A stretch of DNA of 64,000 bases from Maea johnstoni (GCA_963942565.1 OZ012690.1:8433260-8497259); one strand, 5' to 3'. Positions 38,901-48,995 are shown, counted from the stretch's first letter. Program-made: numbers and translations. Notes: generated from the letters alone by a model not told the origin.

Positions 38901-41900
38901 AGGTAGGTCGGTAAAAAAAAATTTGATTATTTTTTTGGTCAAAAATGTGTGATTTATGCATGTTTCACGTTGATTGGGATTTGAGAGAGCGGAAATATTT
39001 TTAGGGTCGGGCTTTTTTTGAAAAAAAACTTGTTAGGATAGGGCTACAGGAAACAAACATTTTTTTTAGGGCTTACGTATCAAAATTACGTCCCTGAGAG
39101 GTATAACACATTTTTCAAAGTGCCCTATTCAAGACCAAAGTTTTCACAGGTTTCCGTTAGATGGTTCGAGGTTGACATAATCAGATATCCTTTTAATGAG
39201 AACACCTGCCTATAGTATGCAAGGATGTGCCCCTCTATACTTGAGGGAACTGTTAGTCAAACAAGCTAATACAAGGACTCTAAGATCAAACACTAAGAAC
39301 TTATTACAGATACCACTCACTAATCTGAAAAGGTTTGGTGACAGAGCATTCTGTGCCTATGCACCACGCCTTTGGAATGAGCTCCCTGACAACATCAAGG
39401 CAGCTGATAGTGTGCAAAACTTCAAGAAACAGCTGAAAACATTGCTATTTCGAAAGGAGTTTAATTGACTATATGGACCATGACAACTGTCCAATGACTC
39501 TAAAGCGCTTTTGAACATTATAGGTGGAAAGGGCGCTATATCAAATATCAATTATTATTATTATTATTATTATTATTAGTAAGACAGGTCTCACAATTCC
39601 ACATCGTCAAAAAACACTTAAGAGGTATTCTGCCGGTGGCCTTTCCTTCAAACAGTGGCTGACTCGGCTGCTTTCACTATTTCTTGCTGTAACCTCATTA
39701 CTAGACTTGCCATTTTTCATTGACTCATTTCATTGACTCATTCCACGCTCATTTCATGCTCAATTAGCTCAAATAGTGAGTAAACGAATGTAAATTGCTT
39801 TTTTCTTTGGTGTGCTTTTGGGTTTGAGGGGGGGGGGCACAAGAGGCAGTAATGGGTTAAACTTGACAACACTGAGTTGTAATTGAAAACCGTAGTTAGG
39901 TGCAAGGAGGCTTGATGTGTGAGCTTTAACCCTTTTGCTGCTGGTTGCTAATTTGGTCAACATGAAATTATGACAAAAAGCTGAGAAATGACTATAACTA
40001 TGGCAAATGGGTACTCATCTGAGAGTACTCAGTGAGAGCTATCCAATGAATACCAACACAACATGGTTACAATGATTTTCATAATTTTTTGCTTTTTTGT
40101 AAATTGGACGAAAGTAACCTCAGCATCAGAAGGGTTAAAGAGAGACACATGGAGACTTCAGGAGAAGGATTCATCCTGGAATCCCCTAGTTCAGGTGCCA
40201 GTCAAATGCCCTATAGCGGAGAACTCATTGGCAAGGTGTGAGGAGCCTTGGTGTGCATGCCTTAAGGAGAGAAGCTTCAGGGTGGCTCTCCAGGGATGAA
40301 AAATTCATCAGTTCACCATGATCAGCCCAGTAGCAGCAGTAGCGGCAGAAACAGAGCAGCAGTAGTAGTAGTGATTACAACCATAAACACATATCTACCT
40401 AATGAATTCAGACAAAATATCCTTACACTTTGTCATGGGAATCATATTGAGGAGGAAAACTTCAATTATATGCTGGAAAGGGACATTTTAAGAAATTACT
40501 CACAAGAAAATTTGGGTGTCTTAAGGGGTGATTTTTGCAGCTTTGAGTGTCCAAATGACGCCCAGACGTCCTGCTGGCTAAGACTATGTGCACGACCCAC
40601 TATGTAGAGAACCGTAAATTATTCATTGGGCTAGAAAAATTTAGACAAGAGTGGCTCAAGTAGATTTCTGATTCAAATAGCCTAGTCCTAGGCCAAGAAT
40701 TTTTTTATCTTTATATATTTGACACAAAAATTATACCGACTCTAAACTGTGTCTAAAGGTATTCGGTTTATAGTCTTGTATCCACCAAAGCGCTCACACC
40801 ACCTTCCTCCTCTAGCAGACCTGTACACACGGACACCATGGGTAGACTGAGGCAATATGGAATAAACTGTCTTGCCCAAGAACAGACCAAAGTGCCCTGG
40901 CCAGGAATTGAACCTGCGACCTACTGATTACTAGTCCGACACCTAACCAACTGAGCTACTTTGTCCCCAAAGTCTACCCTGATTTAGTTCTTAAATCACT
41001 CACTGGGTGGCCCGCAGAGAGATCCTTCCAGACCAACCAGAGTGACCACCTATCACTGGCCACAGGAACTATTCCTAGACATTAAGCAAAAGATAAAGAC
41101 CAGAAGAGAGAAAAGCGTAATTTAATGAAATCATAGACTAGGAGCTAGTCTAAGGTTCAACCAGTCCAACCTAGCAAGAAGTCCTATATGATTATAAAGT
41201 TGGACCTTGATACCAGTGTGATATTACCTAGGTGTTACTATTATTTGCAGTATAGTATTATTCAAATGACCAACTAAGGTTCACGCTGTGAACTTCACGG
41301 TTTAACACATTTAAACCTTGAGGTCAGCGTCACGGCTAGTGTCATATGGATGTATGATACATTTGGAATTCACTTAACCCTTATGTTGGCGTTGGCCAAT
41401 TTTGCAAAAACAAACTTTATGTCAGATAGGAGTGTAATCGCTACCAAGGAATCGGATGGAATCGCCGATCCCATGAAAAAGATCGCTATAAAATCTCATA
41501 CCGATCATTCCGATTCCGGAATCAGCATAATGTTGATACTAATTGATGCTTACTTTGTCATAGTATTGCAATGCAATAAGATGTCAAAGTAACGAGACAA
41601 TGCCAGTCAGTAGCTCAGTGCACCAGGTAATCTAATCTACTACCTAAAAACGAAATTAAAGCATGGGAATGTAAAACAGTGAAGCATCTGATACAGTTTT
41701 AAACCTAAATGCTATTATTCTTCCCCCTGTATACGTTGGTAGGAATCGGAATTATTTTTTACTGATTCCGATTCCAAACCTCAGATACCGATCACACTCC
41801 TAATGTGAGAGCTATGGTTTGGATGTTTTTCAAAAATCTTTCCAGCCTTCAGCTTTGGACAAAAATAGCCTTAGCATTGAAAGGATTAGATAAACATGTT

Positions 41901-44900
41901 CTTTAAATATTAGGAGGGATTCTGATCAACTTTTCTTCTTCCAATAGTTAAGGCCTAAAAAGAAGTTGTTTGTTTCCTGTAACCCTACCCTAACAAGTTT
42001 TTATTCAAAAAAATCCATACCCTAAAGTTTTTTCGCCCTCCCAACTCCCAATCAACGAAAAACATGCATAAAACGCACATTTTTGACCAAAAAAATAATG
42101 CAAAAACAATTTTTTTACTGACCTACCTACCCTATTTTTTCTCTCGAAACAAACAATTTCTTTTTTTAGGCCTTACCAAAATGCTGGCAACACAATAGTA
42201 GATGCATTTTGGTGCACTACAGGCCTGGATGGGTTAACATGATAGTAGCCCTTCCATCTCAACTCTGCATGAACACATAGTCACAAATACAAACATGAAT
42301 GAATACACAGGACTTAGCATTATGGTCCATCAGTCACAAATGCAAACATCCTCAGTACAGTGATCTTTAAGTCAGGCCAAGGTCAAGGCCACCTGGCTGC
42401 GCCTACCCTTATAAATACACTGACCAGTGCACAGTCCTTGTTAACCCTTCCATTGCTGAGGCTACTTTCATCCAAAGAACAAGGACGCAAAGATTCTTGA
42501 AAACCATCTAAACCCTGTCATGTAGGCTAGCTATTCATTGGATGGCTCCCACTGTGTACTCTCAGATGAGTACCCATGTGCCAGGGTTTCATTCATTTTG
42601 TAGCTTGTTTGCATCATTTTGTATTGGCCAAATCAGTCACCAGTTGCTCAGTGTAAGGGTTAAGAGAGGGTTTTGTAGTAAGAAAGAGGTGACCATGCAC
42701 AAGCATGACCAAAATGATTGGCATATGTCACCTTTGTTCGGTAGGACAGACTGGGGAGGTTTAATACAACTCTTCACTAAAGAGGCTTGTTATCTTTGAA
42801 ATCTAAGGAACATTCTGCCTTTTCTGAGCAATCTTATATGAGTAGTAGCCCCCCCCCCCCCTTTGACAACTAGGTAATTCACAAGGATCTAGTTAATTTG
42901 AAGATTAATTAATGGGACCCTATAATTGTTTAAATTCCCCGTTCTGAGTGACATTATACAAGTTAGGATAGCTAGAAAAGATTTTCATGCCTGTCTGACC
43001 CACTATAAATGCTGGAAATATATAATGTACTTTTCGTAACTGTTGTAACAACTTTGAATAGAAGTCTTCAAAATAGGAGAATATTTTAAGTTGTTAAGAA
43101 TTTGAAGAGGAGTTAAAACCTCTTGTATCTGGATGAACATGTTCCAGTCAAAATTTCAATCCTTATATATATGCTGCTGGTGGCTAATTCCGTTACTAGA
43201 ACATGATGGGAAAAAAGCTGAAAAATAACTGAAACCCTGGCAAATGGGTACTCATATGAGAGTACTCAGCCGGAGCTTTCCAATGAATACCAACATGACA
43301 GGATTCAAAAGGTTTTTAAAAATGTCTGCGATCTTGTGCCTTTGATAAAAGTAGCCTCAGCACCTAATGGGTTAAAAGTCATTCTTCTGTAATGTACATA
43401 TTTCCATGTACATGTGCCCATCCATATACTTGCTCCATGAGAGAAAGGGTTGCTCTACAATGGGCTCAAATTAAGAGCACATGGTTCCTTCATCATACTA
43501 AATTGAGAAAGTGGTTGAAGGCATGTGTGATAATATTCTAGCCTCAAGGCCCATGTACTATCAAGGCTGACTGCTACCAATTACTCTCTCCTAATAAAGG
43601 GGCTGCCAGATTACTACTAAGGGGGGGGGTGCCTTTCACCTTAACCCTTATGCTGCTGGATGCTAATTTTACAATACCAAAAGTTGCAAAAAAGCTGAAA
43701 AATGACTGAAACCCTGGCAAATGGGTACTCATATGAGAGTACTCCGTAAGAGCTATCCAATGAATACCAACACAATAGGGTTTAGGTGTTTTTCAAAAAT
43801 CTTTGCGCTTTGTGCTTTGGATGAAAGAAGCCTCAGCATTGAAAGGGTTAAGGCCAGTAGGCATGTAATACTAACAGGGGTGCCTTTCACCTTAAGGCCA
43901 GCAGGCATGTAATTCTATAGGAGAACATGATAGGGAGTTGTTTGAATAAACATTGTGACCTGATTTCCTACTGATTCTGTACAACGCTGTGCCATGACAA
44001 CCTGTTTTTTTCACCGCAAGGTCGATAGAACAATTGAAATAGTTTAATGAAATGATACTTAAGTATTCAATTGTTTGATATTCAATTAAGTTTTTATAAA
44101 AAAAACAAGACTAAAAAGGAGGAAGTCCATTAGTTATTTATAAATGCGATTTCATTAAAAAAAAGTAAATTGTAACAATGCTACTTTCGTCCAAAGCACA
44201 AGGATGCAAAGATTTTTGAAAACTATCTAAACCTTATCATGTTGGTATTCATTGGACAGCTCTTGATGAGTTCTCTCAGATGAGTGCCCATGTTCCAGGG
44301 TTTCAGTCATTTTCCGGGTTGTTTGCATCATTTTGTATTGGTTGAATTAGCCACCGGCAGCACAAGGGTTAAGAACAGGTTAAACAAGTAGTGAATATTC
44401 TTGATAATCCCATAAATATTGGTAGGGTAGACATCATCCATTTTCTTACAAGTATGTGTGCTTTGGATATAATTAAGGAGTGTCACTGTTATGGTTAACT
44501 AGCTGGTCTTTCCGGGAAGCAGTGTTGACATTGACAATTTTAAAGGGCTGATCTTGAGGTCACTGAGTCATATTCAGGGACACACCTTCAACGAAGGGCT
44601 AATAGTAATAGAATAGTTGAGGGGACAATGGAGTGGGTAGAAAAGAGCCTGATCTTTCTCTCTTTCCCATAGTCTGTCTCTCTCCCTTGGTCTCTCTCTC
44701 ACTAGATGTCTGTCTCTGTTTCCCCCTGTCTCTCTCTCTCCCCCTCTTTCTCTCACTCTGTCTCTCTCCCCCTCCCAGGCTCTGTATGTCTGTCTGTCTT
44801 TGTCTGACTCTTTCTCTCTCTCTCTCTGTCTGTCTGTCTGTCTCTCTGACTCTCTGTGTCTGTCTGTCTCTCTGATCCTGTGTCTCTCTGTCTGCCTCTG

Positions 44901-46439
44901 TCTCTGTCTGTCTGTCTGTCTCTCTCTCTTGGGCACTGGGCACTGTGATGTATGCATGTACCTAGTATAACTACTTGTTGATATGACATGTGCTGCCACC
45001 TATCTATGTACTTTATATAAGCTGACCCACTCAGCCTCGGTCTGTTAGAGTAATAAAGATAAGGCCTCTTGCCACGAGAACCTCAACCGAGTCACTTGTT
45101 ATTTTACAGGCACAGTAGCTTTAATACAAATTAGTCTAATTTTTTTGGTAAAATGTTTTTGGGGATGTGGGGTCAGATTTTCAGATGGGGCAAGAAGCAT
45201 TGGGCTTCGGAATAAACGCCACCTCATAGAACGTAAGCTTTTAACACTTCTGAACCAAGAAAAATGGGATTACTTAGCGACAGTCTGGTCAATGAAGTGT
45301 GAATTTCAAGTGTGGCAACATCTAAGGAAATAAATTTGCAGAGTCTCTTGACACCATTCTACTATTTTCTACTTTAACCCCTATGCTGCCGGTGGCTTAT
45401 ATTTGGCCATTGGCCTTAGCCAGCAGGGCGTCTGGGTGTCTTTTTGGACACCCAAACCCTTAAAAATTATCCCTCAGGACACCCAAATATTTTAGTTAGG
45501 AATTTCTTAAAATGTCAATCTCAAGCATATGATTGGATTTTTTCATTTCCATATAATTCCAATGCCGTTGTATAAGGATTTCATGCATTATTTTGATAAA
45601 TTTAAACATGTTAATGGTTAAAATCTGAGTATATTGTCATCCTCCTTAAAAATCTGAACGCCCAAAGATTTTACAATTGCCAATTTTGGGCACCCAGTTT
45701 CTAAATCCTGGCTAAGGGCCTGTTGGCCAATACAAAATTATGCAAAAAAACTGAAAAATGACTGAAACCCTGGCGTATGGGTGCTGATCTGAGAGAACTC
45801 AGCAAGAACTATCAAATGAATACCGACATGACAGGGTTTAGATTGGTTTTTAAAATCTTTGCGTCCTTGTGTTTAATATGAAAGTAGGCTCAGCATTTGA
45901 AGGATTAAACTATCAGGAGTGGGTATACAACGTTGTGATAGGTTGATTTAACAGTCAACTTTATTTTCAGTCAATCAATGACACTGACTGATTGACAATG
46001 TCAATGTTGAATTTGACAGCTTCACAATTGACTTATATTACTTATTAGTATGAAAATGAATAGCCCGATTAAAACTGAATATACTAAAATTTACAAACTG
46101 ACTATTAATTGAAACAAATAAAAATATATCACTCAAGTGTGTGGTGTTAACAATAGTGCTGTGAACATCATATTTCAATTTTATAAAATCGTGAAAATGA
46201 GCGTTTTGTCTTTAAAACTCACCGTATATCTTCGAGTAGTTCTAGCTCCTGTGTGTGTTTGGACTGAAGTCGAGTGCTCTGCTCGGTGTGGAGATTTTTG
46301 AGCAGAACGGTCGGTTTTACCTGCAAAGTGGATGGAAATAACAAGAAAATATGTGTATTCGTCAGGAAATGCAGCAGGACTAAAATCGGAAACTGTTCGG
46401 CGTGTTGTTGGAACCTACCTTTCGCGGCGGAGGTTGCAT
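23880..46439 (-). CDS. FCHSD: FCHSD/nervous wreck F-BAR-SH3 gene, first three coding exons
   Basis: Exons 46419-46439, 46223-46320 and 23880-23925 splice in frame into a 55-residue N-terminus: MQPPPRKVKP, then LKNLHTEQSTRLQSKH, ELELLEDIRNFSKQ and KATIEKEYSS. Human FCHSD2, as I recall it, starts MQPPPRKVKVTQELKN and continues DLLEDMRTFSQKKAAIEREY, so residues and exon phases agree closely. FCHSD/Nwk proteins are membrane-bending F-BAR proteins with two SH3 domains that promote actin assembly at endocytic sites and synapses (family knowledge). Intron 1 is 98 bp and intron 2 about 22.3 kb. The rest of the F-BAR domain and the SH3 domains were not found; they may lie left of position 1. FCHSD1, FCHSD2 or a single invertebrate Nwk gene cannot be told apart. 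Confidence 0.9.
24835..25033. mobile_element. MITE family A copy
   Basis: Complete, TTAA at both ends, slightly short. Confidence 0.8.
25174..25388. mobile_element. MITE family A copy
   Basis: Complete. The DNA before this and before 24835 is itself duplicated (CACTAGRAATTGATCATTGA). Confidence 0.8.
25745..25943 (+). repeat. SINE copy lacking the tRNA head
   Basis: Same body as the 3576-3888 element from CCCAGCTGTAAAATGGG to the ATACCTTTA end, in plus orientation. The 5' truncation fits incomplete reverse transcription. Confidence 0.75.
26267..26430. mobile_element. MITE family A, right end missing
   Basis: Starts at TTAACCCTTATGCTGATGG and stops after GGGTTTAGATG. Confidence 0.65.
26533..26832. 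mobile_element. hAT-type MITE subfamily 2, inverted
   Basis: Carries the CCTGTCTTTTGGACAGG hairpin and TTTTGAAATCCTGGCTAAG end. Confidence 0.7.
26833..27439. other. No recognised content
   Basis: Slightly GC-richer start, no exon recognised. Confidence 0.4.
27440..27722. mobile_element. hAT-type MITE subfamily 2, truncated left
   Basis: Has the CTGTCCAAAAGACAG hairpin and GACGGGTCCT but no clean GGTCTTAGCC end. Confidence 0.65.
27798..27979. repeat. Identical 91-bp tandem duplication
   Basis: Units 27798-27888 and 27889-27979 read the same throughout, implying a recent event. Confidence 0.85.
28226..28514. mobile_element. hAT-type MITE subfamily 3, inverted
   Basis: Contains GTTTGGACACCCAAAGATTT and ends TTGGCTAAGACCATG; the other end is lost. 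Confidence 0.65.
28680..29480. repeat. Three-unit tandem repeat of 230-390 bp
   Basis: Each unit has CCTGTCCAGCCCGGARTTG, CACCAATCAAGGAAATAATT and AGCCTAGATTTCTAGGCTGT. No coding sign. Confidence 0.7.
29642..29821. mobile_element. MITE family C with 5-bp TSD
   Basis: 180 bp, CAGGGGTCGAAAT to ATTTCGAGCCCTG, flanked by aagtg on both sides. Confidence 0.75.
29905..30126. mobile_element. MITE family B, left tip missing
   Basis: Begins at GTTGTTTGTTTCCTG, ends TTTTTTTAGGCC. Confidence 0.7.
30230..31300. repeat. Local segmental repeat
   Basis: CGTTTCCTGCCAAGAAAAAC to AACATGATATGATTGG occurs at 30260-30390 and 30948-31075. A shorter part and TGTGCGGTCAGTGTCCAGTC follow, repeated. A family E copy (30678-30905) lies between. 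Confidence 0.7.
30678..30905. mobile_element. MITE family E copy
   Basis: Left CCCATTCACACTCAGAG, right GCATTAATGGGTTAA. Confidence 0.7.
31331..31490. mobile_element. hAT-type MITE subfamily 2, half copy
   Basis: Only the GGACCCATCCAGCCTGTC half, ending near AACTGAAGTGTAAAT. Confidence 0.6.
32098..32398. mobile_element. hAT-type MITE subfamily 2
   Basis: GGTCTTAGCCATGATTTTAA to GGACAGGTCCTGGCTAA; terminal bases mutated. Confidence 0.7.
32621..32856. mobile_element. MITE family E copy
   Basis: Complete, TTAA at 32621-32624 and 32853-32856. Confidence 0.75.
33204..33545. repeat. Tandem repeat, four units of about 84 bp
   Basis: Each unit has AACCCAATAGGTTCATG, CCCCTTGTCATGAA and AATTAACTTCTGCG. 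Confidence 0.85.
33680..33995. repeat. Dispersed repeat H
   Basis: Shares GGGCAAGTCAAAA-type arms and an ATTTCTGGATATTTGGGCC-like core with 48677-48995 and 60935-61190. Class unknown. Confidence 0.6.
34377..34693. mobile_element. hAT-type MITE subfamily 1 with perfect TSD
   Basis: 317 bp, CAGTGTCTTAGCC to GGCTAAGACTATG, flanked by ttgcataa on both sides. Confidence 0.9.
35295..35749. mobile_element. hAT-type non-autonomous element, 455 bp
   Basis: Perfect 12-bp inverted ends TAGGGATGGGGA / TCCCCATCCCTA and 8-bp TSD ccccccag on both sides. An internal hairpin has 21-bp arms (35522-35542, 35546-35566) with one mismatch. An 80-codon frame inside is probably not coding. Confidence 0.9.
36183..36493. 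mobile_element. hAT-type MITE subfamily 2 with TSD
   Basis: 311 bp, CAGGGTCTTAGCC to AGCTAAGTCCCTG, flanked by ctactact on both sides; the array is rich in CTACTACT, so the TSD is less telling here. Confidence 0.85.
37192..37505. mobile_element. hAT-type MITE subfamily 1 with perfect TSD
   Basis: 314 bp flanked by acgtgggg on both sides (37184-37191, 37506-37513). Confidence 0.9.
37635..37946. mobile_element. hAT-type MITE subfamily 1, degraded, inverted
   Basis: GTCTTAGCCGGCAAGGC to TTCTAAATCCTGGC; no TSD recognisable. Confidence 0.65.
38100..38640. repeat. Direct duplication of 140 bp around a family A copy
   Basis: ATGTTTTTGGCGCC to GAGGGTCACTTTAA occurs at 38097-38250 and 38482-38633, with family A (38247-38459) between them. 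Confidence 0.7.
38247..38459. mobile_element. MITE family A copy
   Basis: Left TTAA intact; right end AAGGGCTAAT mutated. Confidence 0.7.
38846..39072. mobile_element. MITE family B copy
   Basis: 227 bp flanked by TTA on both sides. Confidence 0.8.
39196..39580 (+). mobile_element. 5'-truncated CR1/L2-type LINE 3' end
   Basis: Codons 39214-39468 encode the typical C-terminus of a CR1/L2-clade reverse transcriptase: APLYLRELL, NLLQIPLTNLKRFGDRAF, then APRLWNELPDNIKAADS and FKKQLKTLLF. A short 3' UTR with GGGCGCTATATCAAAT leads into an ATT microsatellite, the usual tail of these elements. Only about the last 85 codons remain. Confidence 0.85.
39926..40138. mobile_element. MITE family A copy
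   Basis: Complete, TTAA at both ends. Confidence 0.75.
40378..40588. mobile_element. hAT-type MITE subfamily 1, right part
   Basis: From AACCATAAACACATATC to GGCTAAGACTATG; the left 100 bp is missing. Confidence 0.65.
40660..41160. mobile_element. Second copy of the 9-bp-TSD MITE, split by a SINE
   Basis: Ends TAGCCTAGTCCTAGGCC and ACTAGGAGCTAGTCTA match 7631-7909 inverted. Confidence 0.7.
40755..40968 (-). repeat. SINE copy with internal deletion, nested in a MITE
   Basis: Head and tail of the SINE are present but about 100 bp of the body is gone. It interrupts a second copy of the element at 7631-7909, with a short gtct repeat at both junctions. Confidence 0.75.
41374..41888. mobile_element. 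MITE family A holding a hAT insertion
   Basis: Left arm from TTAACCCTTATG, right arm ending GAAAGGATTA; interrupted by 41427-41802. Confidence 0.75.
41427..41802. mobile_element. hAT-type MITE nested in family A
   Basis: 376 bp, ends TAGGAGTGTAATCG and CGATCACACTCCTA, flanked by atgtcaga / atgtgaga (7 of 8 match). Rich in GGAATCG repeats. Confidence 0.8.
41952..42172. mobile_element. MITE family B with internal deletion
   Basis: 221 bp, inverted; flanks TAA and TTA. Confidence 0.75.
42441..42663. mobile_element. MITE family A copy
   Basis: Complete, TTAA at both ends. Confidence 0.8.
43162..43375. mobile_element. MITE family A copy
   Basis: Left terminus mutated (AATCCTTATATATATGC). Confidence 0.7.
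43641..43851. mobile_element. MITE family A copy
   Basis: Complete. The flank GGGGTGCCTTTCACCTTAA is repeated just beyond it. Confidence 0.8.
44171..44372. mobile_element. MITE family A copy
   Basis: Left terminus lost, right TTAA intact. Confidence 0.7.
44650..44932. repeat. TCTC/TCTG polypyrimidine microsatellite
   Basis: About 280 bp almost free of A and poor in G on the plus strand. Arg/Glu-rich frames on minus are artefacts. Confidence 0.9.
45374..45908. mobile_element. MITE family A split by a hAT-type MITE
   Basis: Family A arms enclose an inverted subfamily-1 element (about 45409-45721). A ttggcca repeat occurs at both junctions. Confidence 0.75.
46223..46320 (-). CDS. FCHSD: FCHSD exon 2
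   Basis: 98 nt between acceptor actttgcag and donor GTGAGT, 32 codons plus two bases. It encodes VKPTVLLKNLHTEQ, STRLQSKHTQELELLEDI and the start of an Arg codon. This is the first helix of the F-BAR domain. Confidence 0.92.
46419..46439 (-). CDS. FCHSD: FCHSD exon 1 coding part
   Basis: Seven codons, M-Q-P-P-P-R-K, followed by the donor GTAGGT. A at -3 gives a good initiation context. The peptide equals the recalled human FCHSD2 start residue for residue, which fixes the start codon despite its shortness. Confidence 0.9.
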
Positions 46440-46449
46440 TTTCGCTGTT

Positions 46450-46491
46450 TCAAGAGAGTAGTAAATCCAATGTGTATAAACTTATCGCCAT
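46450..46491 (-). other. Upstream ORF in the FCHSD 5' leader
   Basis: A 13-codon reading frame, MAISLYTLDLLLS then stop, ends 10 nt before the FCHSD start codon, provided transcription begins upstream of it. Such uORFs often lower translation of the main frame; here that is inference. Confidence 0.4.
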
Positions 46492-46692
46492 GTTGAATTC
46501 AATAGTTGTGGTTGTTTAATCAAATGGAGTCACCCCCAACCAAAATACATGCACTTGTTTTAATCTGGTATTTGAAATTTTGTCAGCTATGTGTATTAAA
46601 ATATTGAATCATAATATTAATAAAGCATTTTATTCGTATATTCGTGTATGTGATAAGTAGAAAACTTTGTGTCGGTGTCTGTCCATTTATAC

Positions 46693-46717
46693 TAATTGGG
46701 AAGGGGGTGTGACGTCA
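46693..46717 (-). promoter_or_regulatory. Candidate FCHSD promoter elements: inverted CCAAT and full CRE
   Basis: The palindrome TGACGTCA, a full CREB/ATF site, lies at 46710-46717, about 270 bp upstream of the FCHSD start codon. A CCAAT box on the minus strand (ATTGG on plus, 46693-46697) is 12 bp closer to the gene. Spacing suits a TATA-less promoter. No transcript data support it. Confidence 0.4.
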
Positions 46718-46995
46718 ACAAGGAACAGCCAGTTTGACATCTCGGAATCTCCCTCTATTGGCAAACGCTCTTACTAGAAAATTTGATATCTTTGTTGTCA
46801 ATCTGCCAGATGTTACTTTTACAGGCATGAGTAAATACAGTCATGAAGCGTGAATAATTGTTCAGGTGGTAAAGTCTGGGTATGATAACCATAATATACT
46901 GCAAAATCGATTGAAATTCCACAACATGATGTTGTTCTTTTTTTCATGTAAAATAAACTTGAGTAGCCAAATGATGTGGGTCAGGTAAATTGACC

Positions 46996-47243
46996 TTAAC
47001 CCATTTATGCTCATAGCAGCCAAACGCAGCATGACAATATTCTAAATTCTAATGCAATCTTTTAAGTGAAAGCATAGTTGGGAAAATATTTGAAGGAGAA
47101 ATATCAATTAGAACATTAGTAAGAACTTTCCTTCCAACTATTTTGTAAATTCAATCTCAATTCCATAAGTATTGTCAAAAGTAGTAGTGTAGTGTAGATC
47201 CGGACAACAATCTCTACTGGAAGTCTTATCATTAATGGGTTAA
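46996..47243. mobile_element. MITE family E copy
   Basis: Complete, TTAA at both ends. Confidence 0.75.
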
Positions 47244-47568
47244 ACCTCTTTTCCTGTCAATCAATTCAGTGAGAATTCAATATGTGGCATTGAATGATTC
47301 ACTATCTCATTTTATTATAACTTCAGCCAAGGCCAATGATTTTTTTTTTTCAAATTTTAATTTTATTTAATTTTTTTTTATTTTAAATTTAATTTTTTTA
47401 AAGGGTTCGCCACCACTTTCTTTAAAGGGTGGCTCAGATATATGAGTGCTTCTATGAACATGCAGCTAGACAACAGAGATAGCATGAACGATGATATGAA
47501 ATGAATATGAAACTCTTCAAAGTAATCTCTCCCTATAAGTAAGAAATATAGGTAATAAAGAGAGGTAA

Positions 47569-47806
47569 TTAACCCATTCACACTCAGAGGTACTCGGAAA
47601 AGTACCGTCTGCTATTCTTATACTTTTGGAAATAACTTGGGAATAAAGCGAAAATTCACAAAATGTTTGAAGGAGAGTTGTTGTTTAGCTCCTGATCAAC
47701 ATTTCTCCTTCAAATGTTTTTACTGAAAATGCTTTAGTAAGTTAAATATTTCCAAAATTGTCTGGCCTGTTTTGGCTGCTCTGAGTGTTGATGAATGATG
47801 AGTTAA
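47569..47806. mobile_element. MITE family E copy
   Basis: TTAA at 47569-47572 and 47803-47806; the right arm has a short insertion. Confidence 0.7.
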
Positions 47807-48084
47807 GATGGTATAATGCATGAAATTTAGAATGTGGCGCTTGTTGATAGAACATCTGAAAGGTAGACAAAACATTGGATTACAATTGCATGTCACGGTG
47901 AACCCAACTTTATTAACAGGTCACACCTAACTTAGGATTTTTTCTATCACCTGGTAATCTGAGAAAGTTAAGCTTTATTCAGCTAAAAAGATGTATTATA
48001 TTTCAAACCAATAAAGACATGCTTAGATCACTAAGCCATTATAAGTCAGGCTGGGTAAGAAGGAAAATAAGAAATATGGAATGT

Positions 48085-48320
48085 TACGGTAAATTCTCAG
48101 TAATTTAGGACACTATTTAACAATGATTTTTATGGGTTGAGGGTGGCCCATTTTTTCTGAAAATACAGACAGAGCAGACTAATAGTGGCACAGATTTCCC
48201 TTAATGACAACCAGTGATAGTCCTAGGGTGGCCCAAATTTTCCTTAATTAAATTATTTTGCACAATAATTATAGTGGCCCAAATTCTTGGGGTGGTGTAA
48301 ATTTCCGAGAATTCATGGTA
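48085..48320. mobile_element. TA-flanked MITE (TACGGTAAATTCTC)
   Basis: Inverted ends TACGGTAAATTCTCAG and GAGAATTCATGGTA. Related copy 52071-52308. Confidence 0.7.
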
Positions 48321-48676
48321 AAGAATTTTTTTTCATTCTCCAATTTGTACCTAATATTGGTCTTTCTGTTGCTATGTTATCAACTTTTGGTAATAATAAA
48401 TCGAAGAGAAAAGTCAATAGGAAAATAAAATCCTGAAGGAGAGTATATGTTGTATAAATCAACAAACCCAAGAAGTAATGAGGGAGGACACACAAGTCAA
48501 ACACTTTCATATAGTTAACACCTTTAATTAGATGTTGATAACTTAAAATAAACAATGTATGTACACAATTATAACAGCTCTTTGTAATACATTTAGAGAT
48601 GGGGGAACATGTATAATGACGATTGATAAACCAGGTAACCGACTCTCGATGATGTGAGGATGATTAGGAATGTCAT

Positions 48677-48995
48677 CGCCATGCCGGGCAAGTAGTTAAC
48701 GGTTTTGACTTGCTCGAAATAATTTTTGACTTGCCCGAAATAAGTTATAACATATGCTGGAAAGGATTGTATTGTTTATCATGGATTTGAAGATTTGAGT
48801 ACCATTTTCTATTCAGTTTTGTTGCATTGTTTGCAGATTTCTGGGTATTTGGGCCATTCACTATAAAAGGAATGTGTATAGTGTTCAGAAAATCAGCTAG
48901 CCCATTCCGGCAAGTGAAAACTAAAATGTACTTGCCCAAAAGCCCTTTTTTCAAAAAATCACTTGCTGGGGCAAGCGGGCTAGTACTTATGTCGG
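48677..48995. repeat. Dispersed repeat H copy
   Basis: GCCGGGCAAGTAGTTAAC to TTGCTGGGGCAAGCGGG, inverted relative to 33680-33995. Confidence 0.6.

Noticed and set aside
39196-39468. 90-codon frame as a host gene
   Set aside because: The protein is the C-terminal end of a CR1/L2-type LINE followed by its ATT tail.
44574-44999. Arg/Glu/Asp-rich 141-codon frame on minus
   Set aside because: Translation of a TCTC/TCTG microsatellite; other frames are open too.
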